This document shows, piece by piece, positions 1 through 8,679 of a DNA stretch of 64,000 bases. The notes below the pieces were generated by a model. It was given only the letters and a program-made list of their open reading frames with translations. It was not told where the DNA came from and searched no databases. How positions within the stretch are numbered: position 1 is the stretch's first letter; each line of letters starts with the position of its first letter. Source of the DNA: Thalassobaculaceae bacterium (GTDB lineage: Bacteria > Pseudomonadota > Alphaproteobacteria > Thalassobaculales > Thalassobaculaceae). Location: assembly GCA_029212785.1 (NCBI GenBank), contig JARGOG010000007.1, forward strand, positions 44,049 to 108,048, in the 5' to 3' direction. A program made the position numbers and the translations under genes.

Positions 1-174
1 GTCGCCGGCGTGATGCTCGGCATCAGCTATCTCGGCGGCGAGGCGGCGCAGATCGACCTCGGGATCTCCGACAAGACCGCCCAGGTGTTCCAGGGCATCC
101 TGCTGTTCTTCATCCTGGCCTGCGACACGCTGATCCTCTACCGGATCCGCCTGCTGCGCCCGCAGACGGCGTAG
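1..174 (+). CDS. ABC transporter permease, C-terminal fragment (BMP/nucleoside type)
   Basis: The window opens inside this gene. Only the last 57 residues are visible, ending at a TAG. They contain one hydrophobic segment (about residues 30-42 of the fragment, FQGILLFFILACD) followed by a basic tail (YRIRLLRP), as at the C-terminus of the first inner-membrane permease of BMP-family (basic membrane protein) nucleoside or simple-sugar importers. The next gene starts 13 bp later and encodes the second permease, and the solute-binding protein follows, so the three form one operon whose ATPase gene is expected upstream of the window. The assignment rests on context more than on the short fragment. 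Confidence 0.75.
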   Translation, partial: VAGVMLGISYLGGEAAQIDLGISDKTAQVFQGILLFFILACDTLILYRIRLLRPQTA

Positions 175-187
175 GGGAGGCGGGGCG

Positions 188-1108
188 GTGACGGGATTGG
201 AAGCGGTCATCCTGACGATCATCACGGCCTCCACGCCGCTGCTGCTGGCGGCGATCGGCGAACTGGTGGTGGAACGCTCCGGCGTGCTCAACCTCGGGGT
301 CGAGGGGATGATGGTGGTCGGTGCCGTCTGCGGCTTCGCCACCGCCTATACGACCGGGTCGCCCTATCTCGGCGTGCTCGCCGGCATCCTCGCCGGCATG
401 GCGATGTCCCTGCTGTTCGGCTTCCTGACCCAGACCCTGGCGACCAACCAGGTCGCCTCGGGCTTGGCGCTGACCCTGCTCGGCCTCGGCCTGTCCGGGT
501 TGATCGGCGAGAGCTTCACCGGTCTGCCGGGGGTGAAGCTGCAGCCGATCGACATCCCGGTCCTCAGCGAGATCCCGTTCCTCGGCCCGATCCTGTTCGG
601 CCAGGACATCCTGGTTTACATCTCCGTCGCGCTGGTCTTCGTGGTGTCGCATGTGATGGCCCGGACCCGCACCGGCCTGGTAATTCGGGCGGTCGGCGAC
701 AACCACCACTCGGCCCACGCGCTTGGCTATAACGTGATCGCGGTGCGCTACGGCTGTATCCTCTTCGGCGGCGCCTGCGCCGGCCTGTCGGGGGCCTATC
801 TCTCGCTCGCCTATACGCCGCAATGGATCGAGAACATGACCTCCGGGCGCGGCTGGATCGCCCTGGCGCTGGTGGTGTTCGCCACCTGGATCGCGCGGCG
901 GGTACTGATCGGCGCCTATCTCTTCGGCACGGTCTGGATCATGGGACTGTACGCTCAGGCCTTGGGGATCGGTATTCCCTCCCAGGTCTTGTCGTCCTTC
1001 CCCTATTTGATCACCATTCTGGTCCTGGTCCTGATCTCTCGAAACAGGACGCTGACCAAGATCAACACGCCGGCCTGTATCGGACAGACGTTCGTGCCGG
1101 ACCGTTGA
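188..1108 (+). CDS. ABC transporter permease (BMP/nucleoside type)
   Basis: This 306-residue, very hydrophobic protein resembles the second permease (YufQ/NupQ type) of BMP-family nucleoside importers. It has about eight to ten membrane segments, and the early motif VERSGVLNLGVEGMM (about residues 27-41) is the hallmark of this permease group. The start is a GTG preceded by a purine-rich GGGGAGGCGGGG ribosome site. It would form the inner-membrane channel with the upstream permease and receive substrate from the binding protein encoded at 1172. Substrate is not certain: purine nucleosides and related ribosides are usual for the family, but some members carry other ligands. Confidence 0.9.
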   Translation: MTGLEAVILTIITASTPLLLAAIGELVVERSGVLNLGVEGMMVVGAVCGFATAYTTGSPYLGVLAGILAGMAMSLLFGFLTQTLATNQVASGLALTLLGLGLSGLIGESFTGLPGVKLQPIDIPVLSEIPFLGPILFGQDILVYISVALVFVVSHVMARTRTGLVIRAVGDNHHSAHALGYNVIAVRYGCILFGGACAGLSGAYLSLAYTPQWIENMTSGRGWIALALVVFATWIARRVLIGAYLFGTVWIMGLYAQALGIGIPSQVLSSFPYLITILVLVLISRNRTLTKINTPACIGQTFVPDR

Positions 1109-1171
1109 ACCAGGGCCGACAGTCACGGCCGCAAAACGTTATCCGAAAGAACAGGACAGGAGACGGGGACA

Positions 1172-2251
1172 ATGAGGAAGATACTTAAGCTGGCAGTCGC
1201 GACGGCACTGCTTGCCGCCGGTGCCATGACCGCCGGCGCGGCCAACGCCGCCGACCCGCTGAAGGTCGGGTTCATCTATGTCGGCCCGATCGGCGACCAT
1301 GGCTGGTCGTATCAGCACGACCAGGGCCGTCTGGCCATCGAGGCGGCGCTCGGCGACAAGGTCGAGACCGTCTATGTGGAGAAGGTGGCCGAGGGCCCGG
1401 ATGCCGAGCGGGCGATCACCCGTCTGGCGCGCCAGGGGGCCGGCCTGATCTTCACCACCTCTTTCGGGTTCATGGAGCAGACGCTGGCCGTCGCCAAGAA
1501 ATTCCCGGACATCAAGTTCGAGCACGCCACCGGTTACAAGCGGGCCGATAACGTCTCGACCTATTCCGCGCGCTTCTACGAGGGCCGCTACGTGATCGGC
1601 CAGATCGCCGCCAAGATGTCGAAGAGCGGCATCGCCGGCTATGTCGCCTCGTTCCCGATCCCCGAGGTGGTGCGGGGCATCAACGCCTTCCTGCTGGGCG
1701 CGCAGTCGGTCAATCCCGACTTCAAGCTCAAGGTCGTGTGGGTGAACTCCTGGTTCGATCCGGGCAAGGAAGCCGACGCCGCCAAGGTGCTGATCGGTCA
1801 AGGCGCCGACATCATCACCCAGCACACGGATTCTACCGCTCCGCTGCAGATCGCCGAGGAGCAGGGCGTGGTCGGCTTCGGCCAGGCCTCGAACATGATC
1901 AAGTTCGCGCCGAAGGCGCAGTTGACGGCGATCGTGGATGACTGGTCGACCTACTATATCGACCGGACCAAGGCGGTTCTGGACGGCACCTGGACGTCGA
2001 CCGACACCTGGGGTGGCATGGGCGCGAAGATGGTCGGCATGTCCGAGTACACCAACATGCCGGACGACGTGAAGGCGATGGCCATGGAAACCCAGGCGAA
2101 GATCACGTCGGGTGCGTTCCATCCCTTCGCCGGCCCGATCTACAAGCAGGACGGCGAGCTAGCCGTCGCCGAGGGCGCGGTGCTGAATGACGGGACGCTT
2201 GCCGGCATGAACTGGTACGTGAAGGGCGTCGACGACACCCTGCCGCAGTAA
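1172..2251 (+). CDS. BMP family ABC transporter substrate-binding protein
   Basis: A 359-residue periplasmic solute-binding protein of the BMP (PnrA/Med-like) family. Residues 1-26 form a signal peptide ending in ANA before ADP. The mature protein opens with KVGFIYVGPIGDHGWSYQHD, typical of BMP proteins, which continue as a two-lobed Rossmann-like fold. It follows the permease gene by 63 bp on the same strand and is followed by a strong intrinsic terminator, so it is the last gene of the importer operon. The ligand is inferred to be a nucleoside or similar small molecule, and nothing in the sequence decides which. Confidence 0.93.
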   Translation: MRKILKLAVATALLAAGAMTAGAANAADPLKVGFIYVGPIGDHGWSYQHDQGRLAIEAALGDKVETVYVEKVAEGPDAERAITRLARQGAGLIFTTSFGFMEQTLAVAKKFPDIKFEHATGYKRADNVSTYSARFYEGRYVIGQIAAKMSKSGIAGYVASFPIPEVVRGINAFLLGAQSVNPDFKLKVVWVNSWFDPGKEADAAKVLIGQGADIITQHTDSTAPLQIAEEQGVVGFGQASNMIKFAPKAQLTAIVDDWSTYYIDRTKAVLDGTWTSTDTWGGMGAKMVGMSEYTNMPDDVKAMAMETQAKITSGAFHPFAGPIYKQDGELAVAEGAVLNDGTLAGMNWYVKGVDDTLPQ

Positions 2252-2557
2252 TCCTCTCCGTCGACCCCACTGCCGGACGATACCGACCCCTTCCTCGATC
2301 TCTCGAGGGAGGGGTTTTCTTTCGCGTCGGGCTCAAATGGGCGCGCGAGCGTTTCACCATCTGATCTGATCGAGGATTGGGTGATGACGGGAACCCGGCT
2401 CTCACCGGGGATTGCGACCCGTTGACTGAATTTCGCGGCCATACCAGTTAAATTTAGTAAATTTTAATTCAGTCTGTTGTTTCATGCGTAGGAGTATGGT
2501 TCGGGATATTCTGAGACGGTGGTGAACACTCACTGCCGTCCTTGGTGGGAGGATCGA
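2252..2557. other. Intergenic region between ABC importer operon and epimerase
   Basis: About 306 bp without a convincing gene. Its first part holds the terminator at 2287-2323. The stretch 2440-2510 is locally AT-rich (runs such as TTTAGTAAATTTTAATTCAG) and is the likely promoter region of the epimerase-STAS pair. The final bases carry the GGGAGG ribosome site (2547-2552) for the GTG start at 2558. I could not place a clean -35/-10 pair. Confidence 0.5.
2287..2323 (+). terminator. Intrinsic terminator of the BMP importer operon
   Basis: A 12-bp stem (2287-2298 pairing with 2303-2314, one G-T pair) with a four-base TCTC loop is followed at once by TTTTCTTTC. It lies 36 bp after the stop codon of the binding-protein gene, a classic rho-independent terminator position. 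Confidence 0.85.
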
Positions 2558-3490
2558 GTGAGAATTCTGGTGACCGGCGGATGCGGGTTCATCGGCAGCC
2601 ATGTTGTCGATGCGCTTCTGGCCGCGGGCGACGAGCCGGTGGTCCTGGACGACCTGTCCACAGGCAAGCGCACAAACATCCCCGATGCGACCGATCTCAT
2701 CGAAGCCTCGATCGAGGATGGCGACGCCGTGCGCCGGGCGATGACCGGCTGCAAGGGCGTGATCCATCTTGCCGCCATCGCCTCGGTGCAGAAATGCAAC
2801 GAGACCTGGGCCGACAGCCACGCGGTGAATGTCGGCGGGACCGTCAAGGTGCTGGAGGCGGCGCGCGATACCGGCCGGATTCCGGTGGTCTATGCCTCAT
2901 CGGCGGCGATCTACGGCGACAACACCAACACCCCGCTCTCCGAGCGCGAGGCGGCGGCGCCGCTGACGGCCTATGGCGCCGACAAGTACGGCTCCGAGCT
3001 GCATGCGGGCGTTGCCGGTCGGATCCACGGGGTGCCGAGCTTCGGTCTGCGGTTCTTCAACGTCTTCGGTCCGCGTCAGGACCCGTCCTCACCATATTCC
3101 GGCGTGATCTCGATCTTTGCCTCGCGGTTCGCTCGCGGCGACGGTGTGGCGATCCATGGCGATGGCGGTCAGGTCCGCGACTTCGTCTATGTCGGCGACG
3201 TGGTGGCCCATATCCTGGCGGCGCTCAAGGCGGCGGATGCGGCTGCGCCGGTTGCCAATGTCTGCACCGGGAACCCGACCAGCGTGCTCGATCTCGCGAC
3301 GTCCCTGAAGTCGATGACCGGCAGTTCGGCGGAGATCACCTTCGGTCCCGCACGGGCCGGAGACATTCGCGTGTCGGTCGGCAATCCAGGATTCGCCGGG
3401 GACCGTATAGGGGTGCGGGCGGAAATCACACTTGAGGAGGGCTTGCGACGTCTGTTGCGTGACGATTACGCAGTGGAACCGAGCGCCTAA
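2558..3490 (+). CDS. NAD-dependent UDP-hexose/HexNAc 4-epimerase family protein (PelX/WbpP-like)
   Basis: A 310-residue extended short-chain dehydrogenase/reductase. The GTG start at 2558 places the Rossmann glycine motif TGGCGFIG (residues 6-13) at the very N-terminus and has GGGAGG five bases upstream. Longer in-frame starts would add unrelated sequence. The catalytic Ser is in YASSAAIYG (112-120) and the Tyr/Lys pair is Y139xxxK143. The segment NVFGPRQDPSSPYSGV is of the type seen in UDP-GlcNAc 4-epimerases such as WbpP and the Pel-associated PelX. It faces the pel operon and would supply UDP-GalNAc from UDP-GlcNAc. Substrate is inferred; plain UDP-galactose epimerisation is the alternative. 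It probably forms a transcript with the STAS gene just downstream. Confidence 0.85.
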   Translation: MRILVTGGCGFIGSHVVDALLAAGDEPVVLDDLSTGKRTNIPDATDLIEASIEDGDAVRRAMTGCKGVIHLAAIASVQKCNETWADSHAVNVGGTVKVLEAARDTGRIPVVYASSAAIYGDNTNTPLSEREAAAPLTAYGADKYGSELHAGVAGRIHGVPSFGLRFFNVFGPRQDPSSPYSGVISIFASRFARGDGVAIHGDGGQVRDFVYVGDVVAHILAALKAADAAAPVANVCTGNPTSVLDLATSLKSMTGSSAEITFGPARAGDIRVSVGNPGFAGDRIGVRAEITLEEGLRRLLRDDYAVEPSA

Positions 3491-3548
3491 CGGACGGATG
3501 ACGGGCATAATTGATATGACAGACCAAATGTCGCAACTGGGGGCGAGA

Positions 3549-3887
3549 ATGGGATTTACCATCGACCGGGCGGATGACCATGCGGTGATTGTCTTCGGTG
3601 GCGACCTGGATTCGGCCGAGGTTCAGGAGGCACGCGCGGACGTTGAGGCGCTGATCGTCGAGGGGCGGTCGCTGGTGTTCGATCTGAGTCGGGTTGAATT
3701 CATCGACAGCTCGGGGATCGGTCTGATCGTCCACGCGTTCCGCGCCCTCAGCGCCAAGCGCGCCAAGGTGGCGATCTGCGGCGCGAGCGATCAGCCGCTC
3801 GAACTGCTGAAGGCGACCCAACTCGACCGTTTCATGGCGTTCTCGGACTCGGCCGACGAGGCGCGCGTCGCCGTCGGCGCCGCCTGA
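3549..3887 (+). CDS. STAS-domain anti-sigma factor antagonist-like protein
   Basis: A single STAS domain of 112 residues in the SpoIIAA/RsbV class. The phosphorylatable serine motif FIDSSGIGL is intact (D53, S54, S55, G56). In partner switching, such a protein is phosphorylated by an RsbW-like HATPase kinase and dephosphorylated by a SpoIIE/RsbU phosphatase. The gene encoded tail to tail at 3888-5447 carries both of those domain types. The chosen ATG at 3549 starts directly before the first STAS strand and has GGGGGCGAG upstream; in-frame ATGs at 3498, 3516 and 3528 are possible and would add up to 17 residues. It follows the epimerase stop by about 58 bp and its TGA directly abuts the stop codon of the facing gene. 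Confidence 0.85.
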   Translation: MGFTIDRADDHAVIVFGGDLDSAEVQEARADVEALIVEGRSLVFDLSRVEFIDSSGIGLIVHAFRALSAKRAKVAICGASDQPLELLKATQLDRFMAFSDSADEARVAVGAA

Positions 3888-5447
3888 CTACCCGTCCACC
3901 GCCCGTCTTCCGATTGCTATCAGACTGGTGTCGTCGTCCAGCGTGCGGGTCGAGGCCAAATGCGCGCGCAGCACTTCGAACGGCATATCCGCCACCGGAA
4001 CGTCGGTATTGCGAAGCAGCAGGTCGAACAGGCGTTCGCCGGCGGCGGCCGGATCGCGGCGCACGGATGCGACCTCAGACAGACCGTCGGTATAGAGCAG
4101 GATGCGGCTGCCGGGTTCCGGCACCAGACGCACCGTCGGGAACGGCAGGTCCTGTTCCAGAGCGGGTAGCGGGCCGCTGATTTCGACCCAGCGCATGGCG
4201 CCGCCGGTAATCAGCACGGGGAACGGGTGTCCGGCGGAGCAGATCTCGATCCCGCCTTCCGGGTCGAGCGCGATGAGCTGGATCGAGACCACCGTGCGCT
4301 CGAATGTCGGGTCGGAGAACAGATTGTTCGAGAGCTGCGTCATCAGCTCGTCGATGCCGGCGGCGGGATCGGCGCCGAGAAGCACCGACCGGAAATAGGC
4401 GGCCACGCCATGGGCGAAGAACCGCGCGGCGAGTCCATGGCCCATCACGTCGGCAAGCAGGATGATCAGGCGCTCGCCGACCTGGCCGGACTGGATCAGG
4501 TCGCCACCGCCGAGCGACGCGGGTTTGGTGGCGTAACCGAGGTCGAAGCCCTTGAAGGCTTTCGGCAGGTTGACCTGGAGCCCGTCTGACAGATCCTTGG
4601 CCGACCTCGCGATCAGTGCCTCGCGGACCTTGCGCGATCGGGTGATCAGCCGCCGCGCGATCCGCAGCAACATGACGGGATCGATCGGCTTGGGGACGAA
4701 ATCGTCGATACCGAGATCGCCGGCCTCGCTCATCGTCGCGTCGTCCCCCAGGGCCGAGAGAAAGACGAAAGGCACGATGTCGGTGTCGATATCGCGGGCC
4801 AGTTCCTTGCGCAGGGTGATCCCGTCCATCTCCGGCAGGCCGATATCCGACAGGATCAGATCCGGCTGGTAGCTGCGGATCAGGCGCAGGGCCTGGCTCG
4901 GTCGCTCGAAGTCAAAGACTCGGAACTCCTGGCGCAGGATCGCCTTGATCAGTTGGCGGGTGGCGGCCTCGTCCTCGATCACCACGATCATCGGCCGGAT
5001 GATGAATTCCGCCCGGGGCGGGAAGCACAGCGAGAGCCGGTTCGGCCGGGTCAGGCCGTTGCCGGTGTCGTATTCGTAGTCGGCGAAGCGGGTGCCGATG
5101 AACTTCATGCCCATGCCGTGGGTGCGCGGACCCTTGCGTCGGTCGGCAAAGGTCGCCAGCGCCAGATAGGCGTCGAAATTCTGGAACGGTCCGCCGTCGT
5201 CGAAGATTTCGAGCGACCAGACCGCACCGTCATCATGCAGATGGACCTTGATCTCGGACGGCGCCGGGGCGCCGTGGTTCAGGAGGTTGGTGGTATGTTC
5301 CTGCAGGGCCAGTTGCAGATCCTGGGCGAGGCGGATCGGGATGTCGGTGCGGGCGAGGGCGTCCTTCAGCCCATGGCGCAAGGTCCGCAGGGACGCGAGG
5401 TCCGGCTCCCTGACGGTCGCCTCGAAGACGGGGGTGCTATGGGCCAT
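3888..5447 (-). CDS. HATPase / receiver / SpoIIE-type PP2C phosphatase fusion (partner-switch regulator)
   Basis: A 519-residue soluble signalling protein with three modules. Residues ~15-145 form an RsbW-like HATPase with an N-box (E50, N54, H58), a DDGG motif (83-86) and a GMG box near 111. Residues ~153-270 are a receiver domain with acidic pocket E158/D159/E160, phosphoacceptor D201 (LSDIGLPEMDG) and K253. Residues ~280-515 are a SpoIIE/RsbU PP2C-like phosphatase (GGGD near 313-316, DVMGHG 333-338, YTDGLSE, LDDDTS). It should integrate phosphorelay input and set the phosphorylation state of a STAS protein, plausibly the one at 3549. The start lies 9 bp after the glmS stop, so it is the last gene of the pel-glmS transcript. 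Having kinase-like and phosphatase modules in one chain is unusual, and which activity dominates cannot be read from sequence. Confidence 0.88.
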   Translation of the reverse strand: MAHSTPVFEATVREPDLASLRTLRHGLKDALARTDIPIRLAQDLQLALQEHTTNLLNHGAPAPSEIKVHLHDDGAVWSLEIFDDGGPFQNFDAYLALATFADRRKGPRTHGMGMKFIGTRFADYEYDTGNGLTRPNRLSLCFPPRAEFIIRPMIVVIEDEAATRQLIKAILRQEFRVFDFERPSQALRLIRSYQPDLILSDIGLPEMDGITLRKELARDIDTDIVPFVFLSALGDDATMSEAGDLGIDDFVPKPIDPVMLLRIARRLITRSRKVREALIARSAKDLSDGLQVNLPKAFKGFDLGYATKPASLGGGDLIQSGQVGERLIILLADVMGHGLAARFFAHGVAAYFRSVLLGADPAAGIDELMTQLSNNLFSDPTFERTVVSIQLIALDPEGGIEICSAGHPFPVLITGGAMRWVEISGPLPALEQDLPFPTVRLVPEPGSRILLYTDGLSEVASVRRDPAAAGERLFDLLLRNTDVPVADMPFEVLRAHLASTRTLDDDTSLIAIGRRAVDG

Positions 5448-5456
5448 CGACGGGAC

Positions 5457-7280
5457 TTATTCCACTGTCACCGACTTGGCGAGGTTGCGGGGCTGATCCA
5501 CGTCGGTGCCGCGCAGAACGGCGGCGTGATACGCGAGGAGCTGAAGCGGCACCGCAAGCACGATCGGCGCGATAAACGGGTGCGTCTCCGGCAGGGTCAG
5601 GCCGACATCGACATAGTCGTCGAGCTGCTTCATTCCCTTGGCGTCGCTGATCGCCAGCACGCGTCCCTTGCGGGCGCGCACCTCGGCGATGTTGGAGGCG
5701 CTCTTCTCGAACCACGGATCGGTCGGCGCCAGCACGACAATCGGCATCTTCTCGTCGATCAGCGCGATCGGGCCGTGCTTCATTTCGCCGGCGGCATATC
5801 CCTCGGCATGGATGTAGGAGATCTCCTTCAGCTTCAGCGCGCCTTCCATGGCCAGCGGAAACAGGGTGCCGCGGGCGAGGTAGAGGGCGTGATCGGCATC
5901 GGCCAGGAAGCTGGCGGCCTCTTCGATCTGGGGCTCGCAGGCGAGGGCGTCGGCCATCAGGTTCGGCGCGGTCAGCAATGCTTCTGTCAACTCCATCTCG
6001 CGGGCCGCGTCGATGGTGCCGCGGGTATGGGCGATGTGCAGCACCAGACAGGCCATGGCGATGAGCTGGCTGGTGAAGGCCTTTGTCGAGGCGACACCGA
6101 TCTCGGGTCCGGCGTAAGTCCGCAGCGTGGCGTCGGCCAGCCGCGCCATGGAACTCGACGGCACGTTGACCAGGGAGATACAGATCTGGCCCTGGGCCTT
6201 GGCGTGCTCCATAGCTGCCAGAGTGTCGGCGGTCTCGCCTGACTGGCTGATGAAGATCGCCACCCCACCCTTGGGAAGATACGGCCGTCGGTAGCGGAAC
6301 TCGGAGGCGACCTCGACGTCGCAGGTCACTTGGGCCAGATCCTCCATCCAGTACCGCGCCACGCAACCGGAATAATAGGAGGTGCCGCAGGCGACGATGG
6401 ACACTTTGGAGACCACGGTGAAATCCGCCTCCAGGAACGGCATCACGATGCGCTTGGTCTCCGGGTCGATCAGCGAGCGCAGGCGGTCGCCGGCGACGGC
6501 GGGCTGTTCGTAGATCTCCTTGTGCATGAAGTGCCGGTGCCCGGCCTTGCCGATGGCCGCCCCGGTCAGATGGGTCGCCCGGACCTCGCGCTGCGCGGCA
6601 TTGCCGTCGGCGTCGATCACCGTCGCGCCGTCGCGGGTGATCGTTGCGATGTCGCCGTCGTCGAGGAAGGCGATGCGGTCGGTCATCGGCGCCAGCGCGA
6701 TGGCATCGGAGCCGATGAACATCTCCCCGTCGCCGTGGCCGATGGCGAGTGGGCTGCCCTTGCGGGTTACGATCAGAAGGTCGGGAGCATCGCGGAATAT
6801 CACGGCGAGCGCGTATGCACCGTGCAGGCGGGCGACGGCGGCACGCACCGCCTCCATTGGCGTCTTGCCCTGGTCCAGGTAGTCGCTGACCAGGTGGACG
6901 ATGACTTCGGTGTCGGTCACCGAGGTGAACGCCCGCCCGCGGCCCTCGAGTTCGGTGCGTAGCTCGCGAAAGTTCTCGATGATGCCGTTATGGACGACCG
7001 CGACTTTGCCGTCGGAATGGGGGTGGGCGTTGACCTCGTTCGGGGCGCCGTGAGTGGCCCAACGGGTGTGGCCGATACCGGTGGTGCCGGCCAGCGGCGC
7101 CTCGCGCAGGCGAGCCTCCAGGTTGCGCAGCTTGCCCTCGGCCCGGCGCCGGTCGATCCCGCCGCCGGTCAACGTGGCGATGCCGGCGCTGTCGTATCCC
7201 CGGTACTCAAGCCCCCTAAGGCCTGCGACCAGCCGGTCGACCGAGTCCTCGGTGCTGACGATGCCCACGATGCCGCACAT
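5457..7280 (-). CDS. glmS: Glutamine--fructose-6-phosphate aminotransferase (isomerizing)
   Basis: A 607-residue GlmS that makes glucosamine-6-phosphate from fructose-6-phosphate and glutamine, the committed step to UDP-GlcNAc. The start ATG at 7280 gives MCGIVGIV, exposing the catalytic N-terminal Cys after Met removal; the longer in-frame reading frame upstream would bury it and is rejected. Residues 1-~220 form the class II glutamine amidotransferase domain (HTRWATHG, HNGIIEN). Two SIS domains follow (SQSGETADT, STKAFTSQL), and the C-terminus LAKSVTVE is typical. It lies 10 bp after pelG on the same strand. Pel polymer is built from HexNAc units, so placement in this operon suggests dedicated precursor supply. 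It may be a second copy beside a housekeeping glmS elsewhere. Confidence 0.97.
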   Translation of the reverse strand: MCGIVGIVSTEDSVDRLVAGLRGLEYRGYDSAGIATLTGGGIDRRRAEGKLRNLEARLREAPLAGTTGIGHTRWATHGAPNEVNAHPHSDGKVAVVHNGIIENFRELRTELEGRGRAFTSVTDTEVIVHLVSDYLDQGKTPMEAVRAAVARLHGAYALAVIFRDAPDLLIVTRKGSPLAIGHGDGEMFIGSDAIALAPMTDRIAFLDDGDIATITRDGATVIDADGNAAQREVRATHLTGAAIGKAGHRHFMHKEIYEQPAVAGDRLRSLIDPETKRIVMPFLEADFTVVSKVSIVACGTSYYSGCVARYWMEDLAQVTCDVEVASEFRYRRPYLPKGGVAIFISQSGETADTLAAMEHAKAQGQICISLVNVPSSSMARLADATLRTYAGPEIGVASTKAFTSQLIAMACLVLHIAHTRGTIDAAREMELTEALLTAPNLMADALACEPQIEEAASFLADADHALYLARGTLFPLAMEGALKLKEISYIHAEGYAAGEMKHGPIALIDEKMPIVVLAPTDPWFEKSASNIAEVRARKGRVLAISDAKGMKQLDDYVDVGLTLPETHPFIAPIVLAVPLQLLAYHAAVLRGTDVDQPRNLAKSVTVE

Positions 7281-7290
7281 GAAGTGTCTC

Positions 7291-8679
7291 CTATGCTCCG
7301 GTGACGGAGGGGTTGTTGCGCACGAATGAGAAGTAGGGGAGCTGGCGCAGCACGTTGAAGAGCAGCACCACGCCGACGGCGAACGACACCAGGGTCGCCG
7401 CGAAATAGCCGTAACCGAGATAGGCGAAGCCGAGACCGATCGTCGCCCAGGTGAAGCCGGCATTGGTCGCCAGGAAGATGATGTTGAGCAGCAACGCCGG
7501 GCGGCGGGCGTCGAAATAAATCAGCAGGATGCCGCAGAACAGCATCAGCACGTGGAACAGCGCGCCGAGCACACCGAAGCGGAACACGCCGATCTGCCGC
7601 GAGGCACCGCCCGTGATCTCCAGGATCGCCGGGGCGAAGAAGATCACCAGGACCGAAATGACGATCTGGATCACCATCACCGAGCGCAGGCCATCGGTGG
7701 CGGAATGCACCACGGCGTCCTGATTCTCGCGAATGGTGGCCAGCGTGGCGTGATCGCCGATCTGGCGGTAGAAGCGCTGGTAATCCTCGAAGAACCGGGT
7801 CTCGATCGACACCGTGAAGATCGCCAGCGCCGGCACGATCGTGAGATAGGCGAGGAACATCGCTCCGTCATAGAGCGGCATGGTCACCAGCGCGCCGCCG
7901 ACCACAGATGTGTCGGGCACGGTTGCCCAGATCACCCATTTATCGATCCAGATGCCGAGATTGTAGATCAGCCCGCCGAGCGCCAGGTCCCAGTAATTGC
8001 GGAAATACCGGAGCAGGTCGAACGGGCGGCGCATCGGATAGCGGTACTCCGCCAGCACCGTCGCCATCAGCACCAGTTGGGTGATCGCCAGTCCGCCGGT
8101 GAAGGCGGCCATCGCGCCGTCGGCGCCATACCGAGCGCCGATGAAATAAGTCAGCGCAACCGAGCCCGCCATGCCGGCGCCGAAAGACAGGGTGACCCGG
8201 ACATAGGCCTTGAGGGCGGACAGGAACAGCCCGTTAACCCAGATCGCCGAGATGACCGCGTAGTTCGCCAGCGCCAGCAGGGCGAGCGGGATCGGGATGG
8301 TACAGATGAAGAAGTAGAACCAGATGGCAAGCGCCAGGCCGGGCACGGTCCCAAGGATGGTCGCGACGACCATCAGGGCCGGCGCGGTGTCGACCTTCTT
8401 CTCGAACACCCGGTCGGCGAGATAGCGGGTGGCGATCAGGATCACCGGCCCGGTGATCACTAGGCTCACCGAGAAATTGTAGACGATGATCGAGCGGAAC
8501 AGCTCCAGGCTCGCCCGGGGCATGGCGCCGGTCAGGATGACGTTGATGGCGATCAGCGCCAGAACGGTCAGCAGCCAGGGTCCGGCCGAGATGAAGACCG
8601 AATGGCCGTAGCCAATCACCGCGCCGATCAGATCGTCGCGCTGGGTCAGCCGGCGGAGCGTGAAGCCGATGCCCGCCAT
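7291..8679 (-). CDS. pelG: Pel exopolysaccharide inner-membrane protein PelG
   Basis: A 462-residue integral membrane protein with about 12 predicted helices, starting MAGIGFTLRRL as PelG proteins do, and close to the usual length of about 455. PelG belongs to the MOP/polysaccharide-transporter superfamily and works with PelD, PelE and PelF in the inner-membrane complex that makes and moves Pel. Its start codon overlaps the pelF stop by one base, so the two are translationally coupled. The next gene is glmS, 10 bp away. Confidence 0.95.
   Translation of the reverse strand: MAGIGFTLRRLTQRDDLIGAVIGYGHSVFISAGPWLLTVLALIAINVILTGAMPRASLELFRSIIVYNFSVSLVITGPVILIATRYLADRVFEKKVDTAPALMVVATILGTVPGLALAIWFYFFICTIPIPLALLALANYAVISAIWVNGLFLSALKAYVRVTLSFGAGMAGSVALTYFIGARYGADGAMAAFTGGLAITQLVLMATVLAEYRYPMRRPFDLLRYFRNYWDLALGGLIYNLGIWIDKWVIWATVPDTSVVGGALVTMPLYDGAMFLAYLTIVPALAIFTVSIETRFFEDYQRFYRQIGDHATLATIRENQDAVVHSATDGLRSVMVIQIVISVLVIFFAPAILEITGGASRQIGVFRFGVLGALFHVLMLFCGILLIYFDARRPALLLNIIFLATNAGFTWATIGLGFAYLGYGYFAATLVSFAVGVVLLFNVLRQLPYFSFVRNNPSVTGA

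Noticed and set aside
4953..6242. 429-codon plus-strand frame opposite glmS/phosphatase
   Set aside because: It crosses two recognised genes on the opposite strand and contains no domain.
5457..7463. GlmS reading frame extended upstream to 7463 (61 extra residues)
   Set aside because: The extension overlaps pelG, is Ser/Arg/Pro-rich filler, and would bury the catalytic Cys that must follow the initiator Met.
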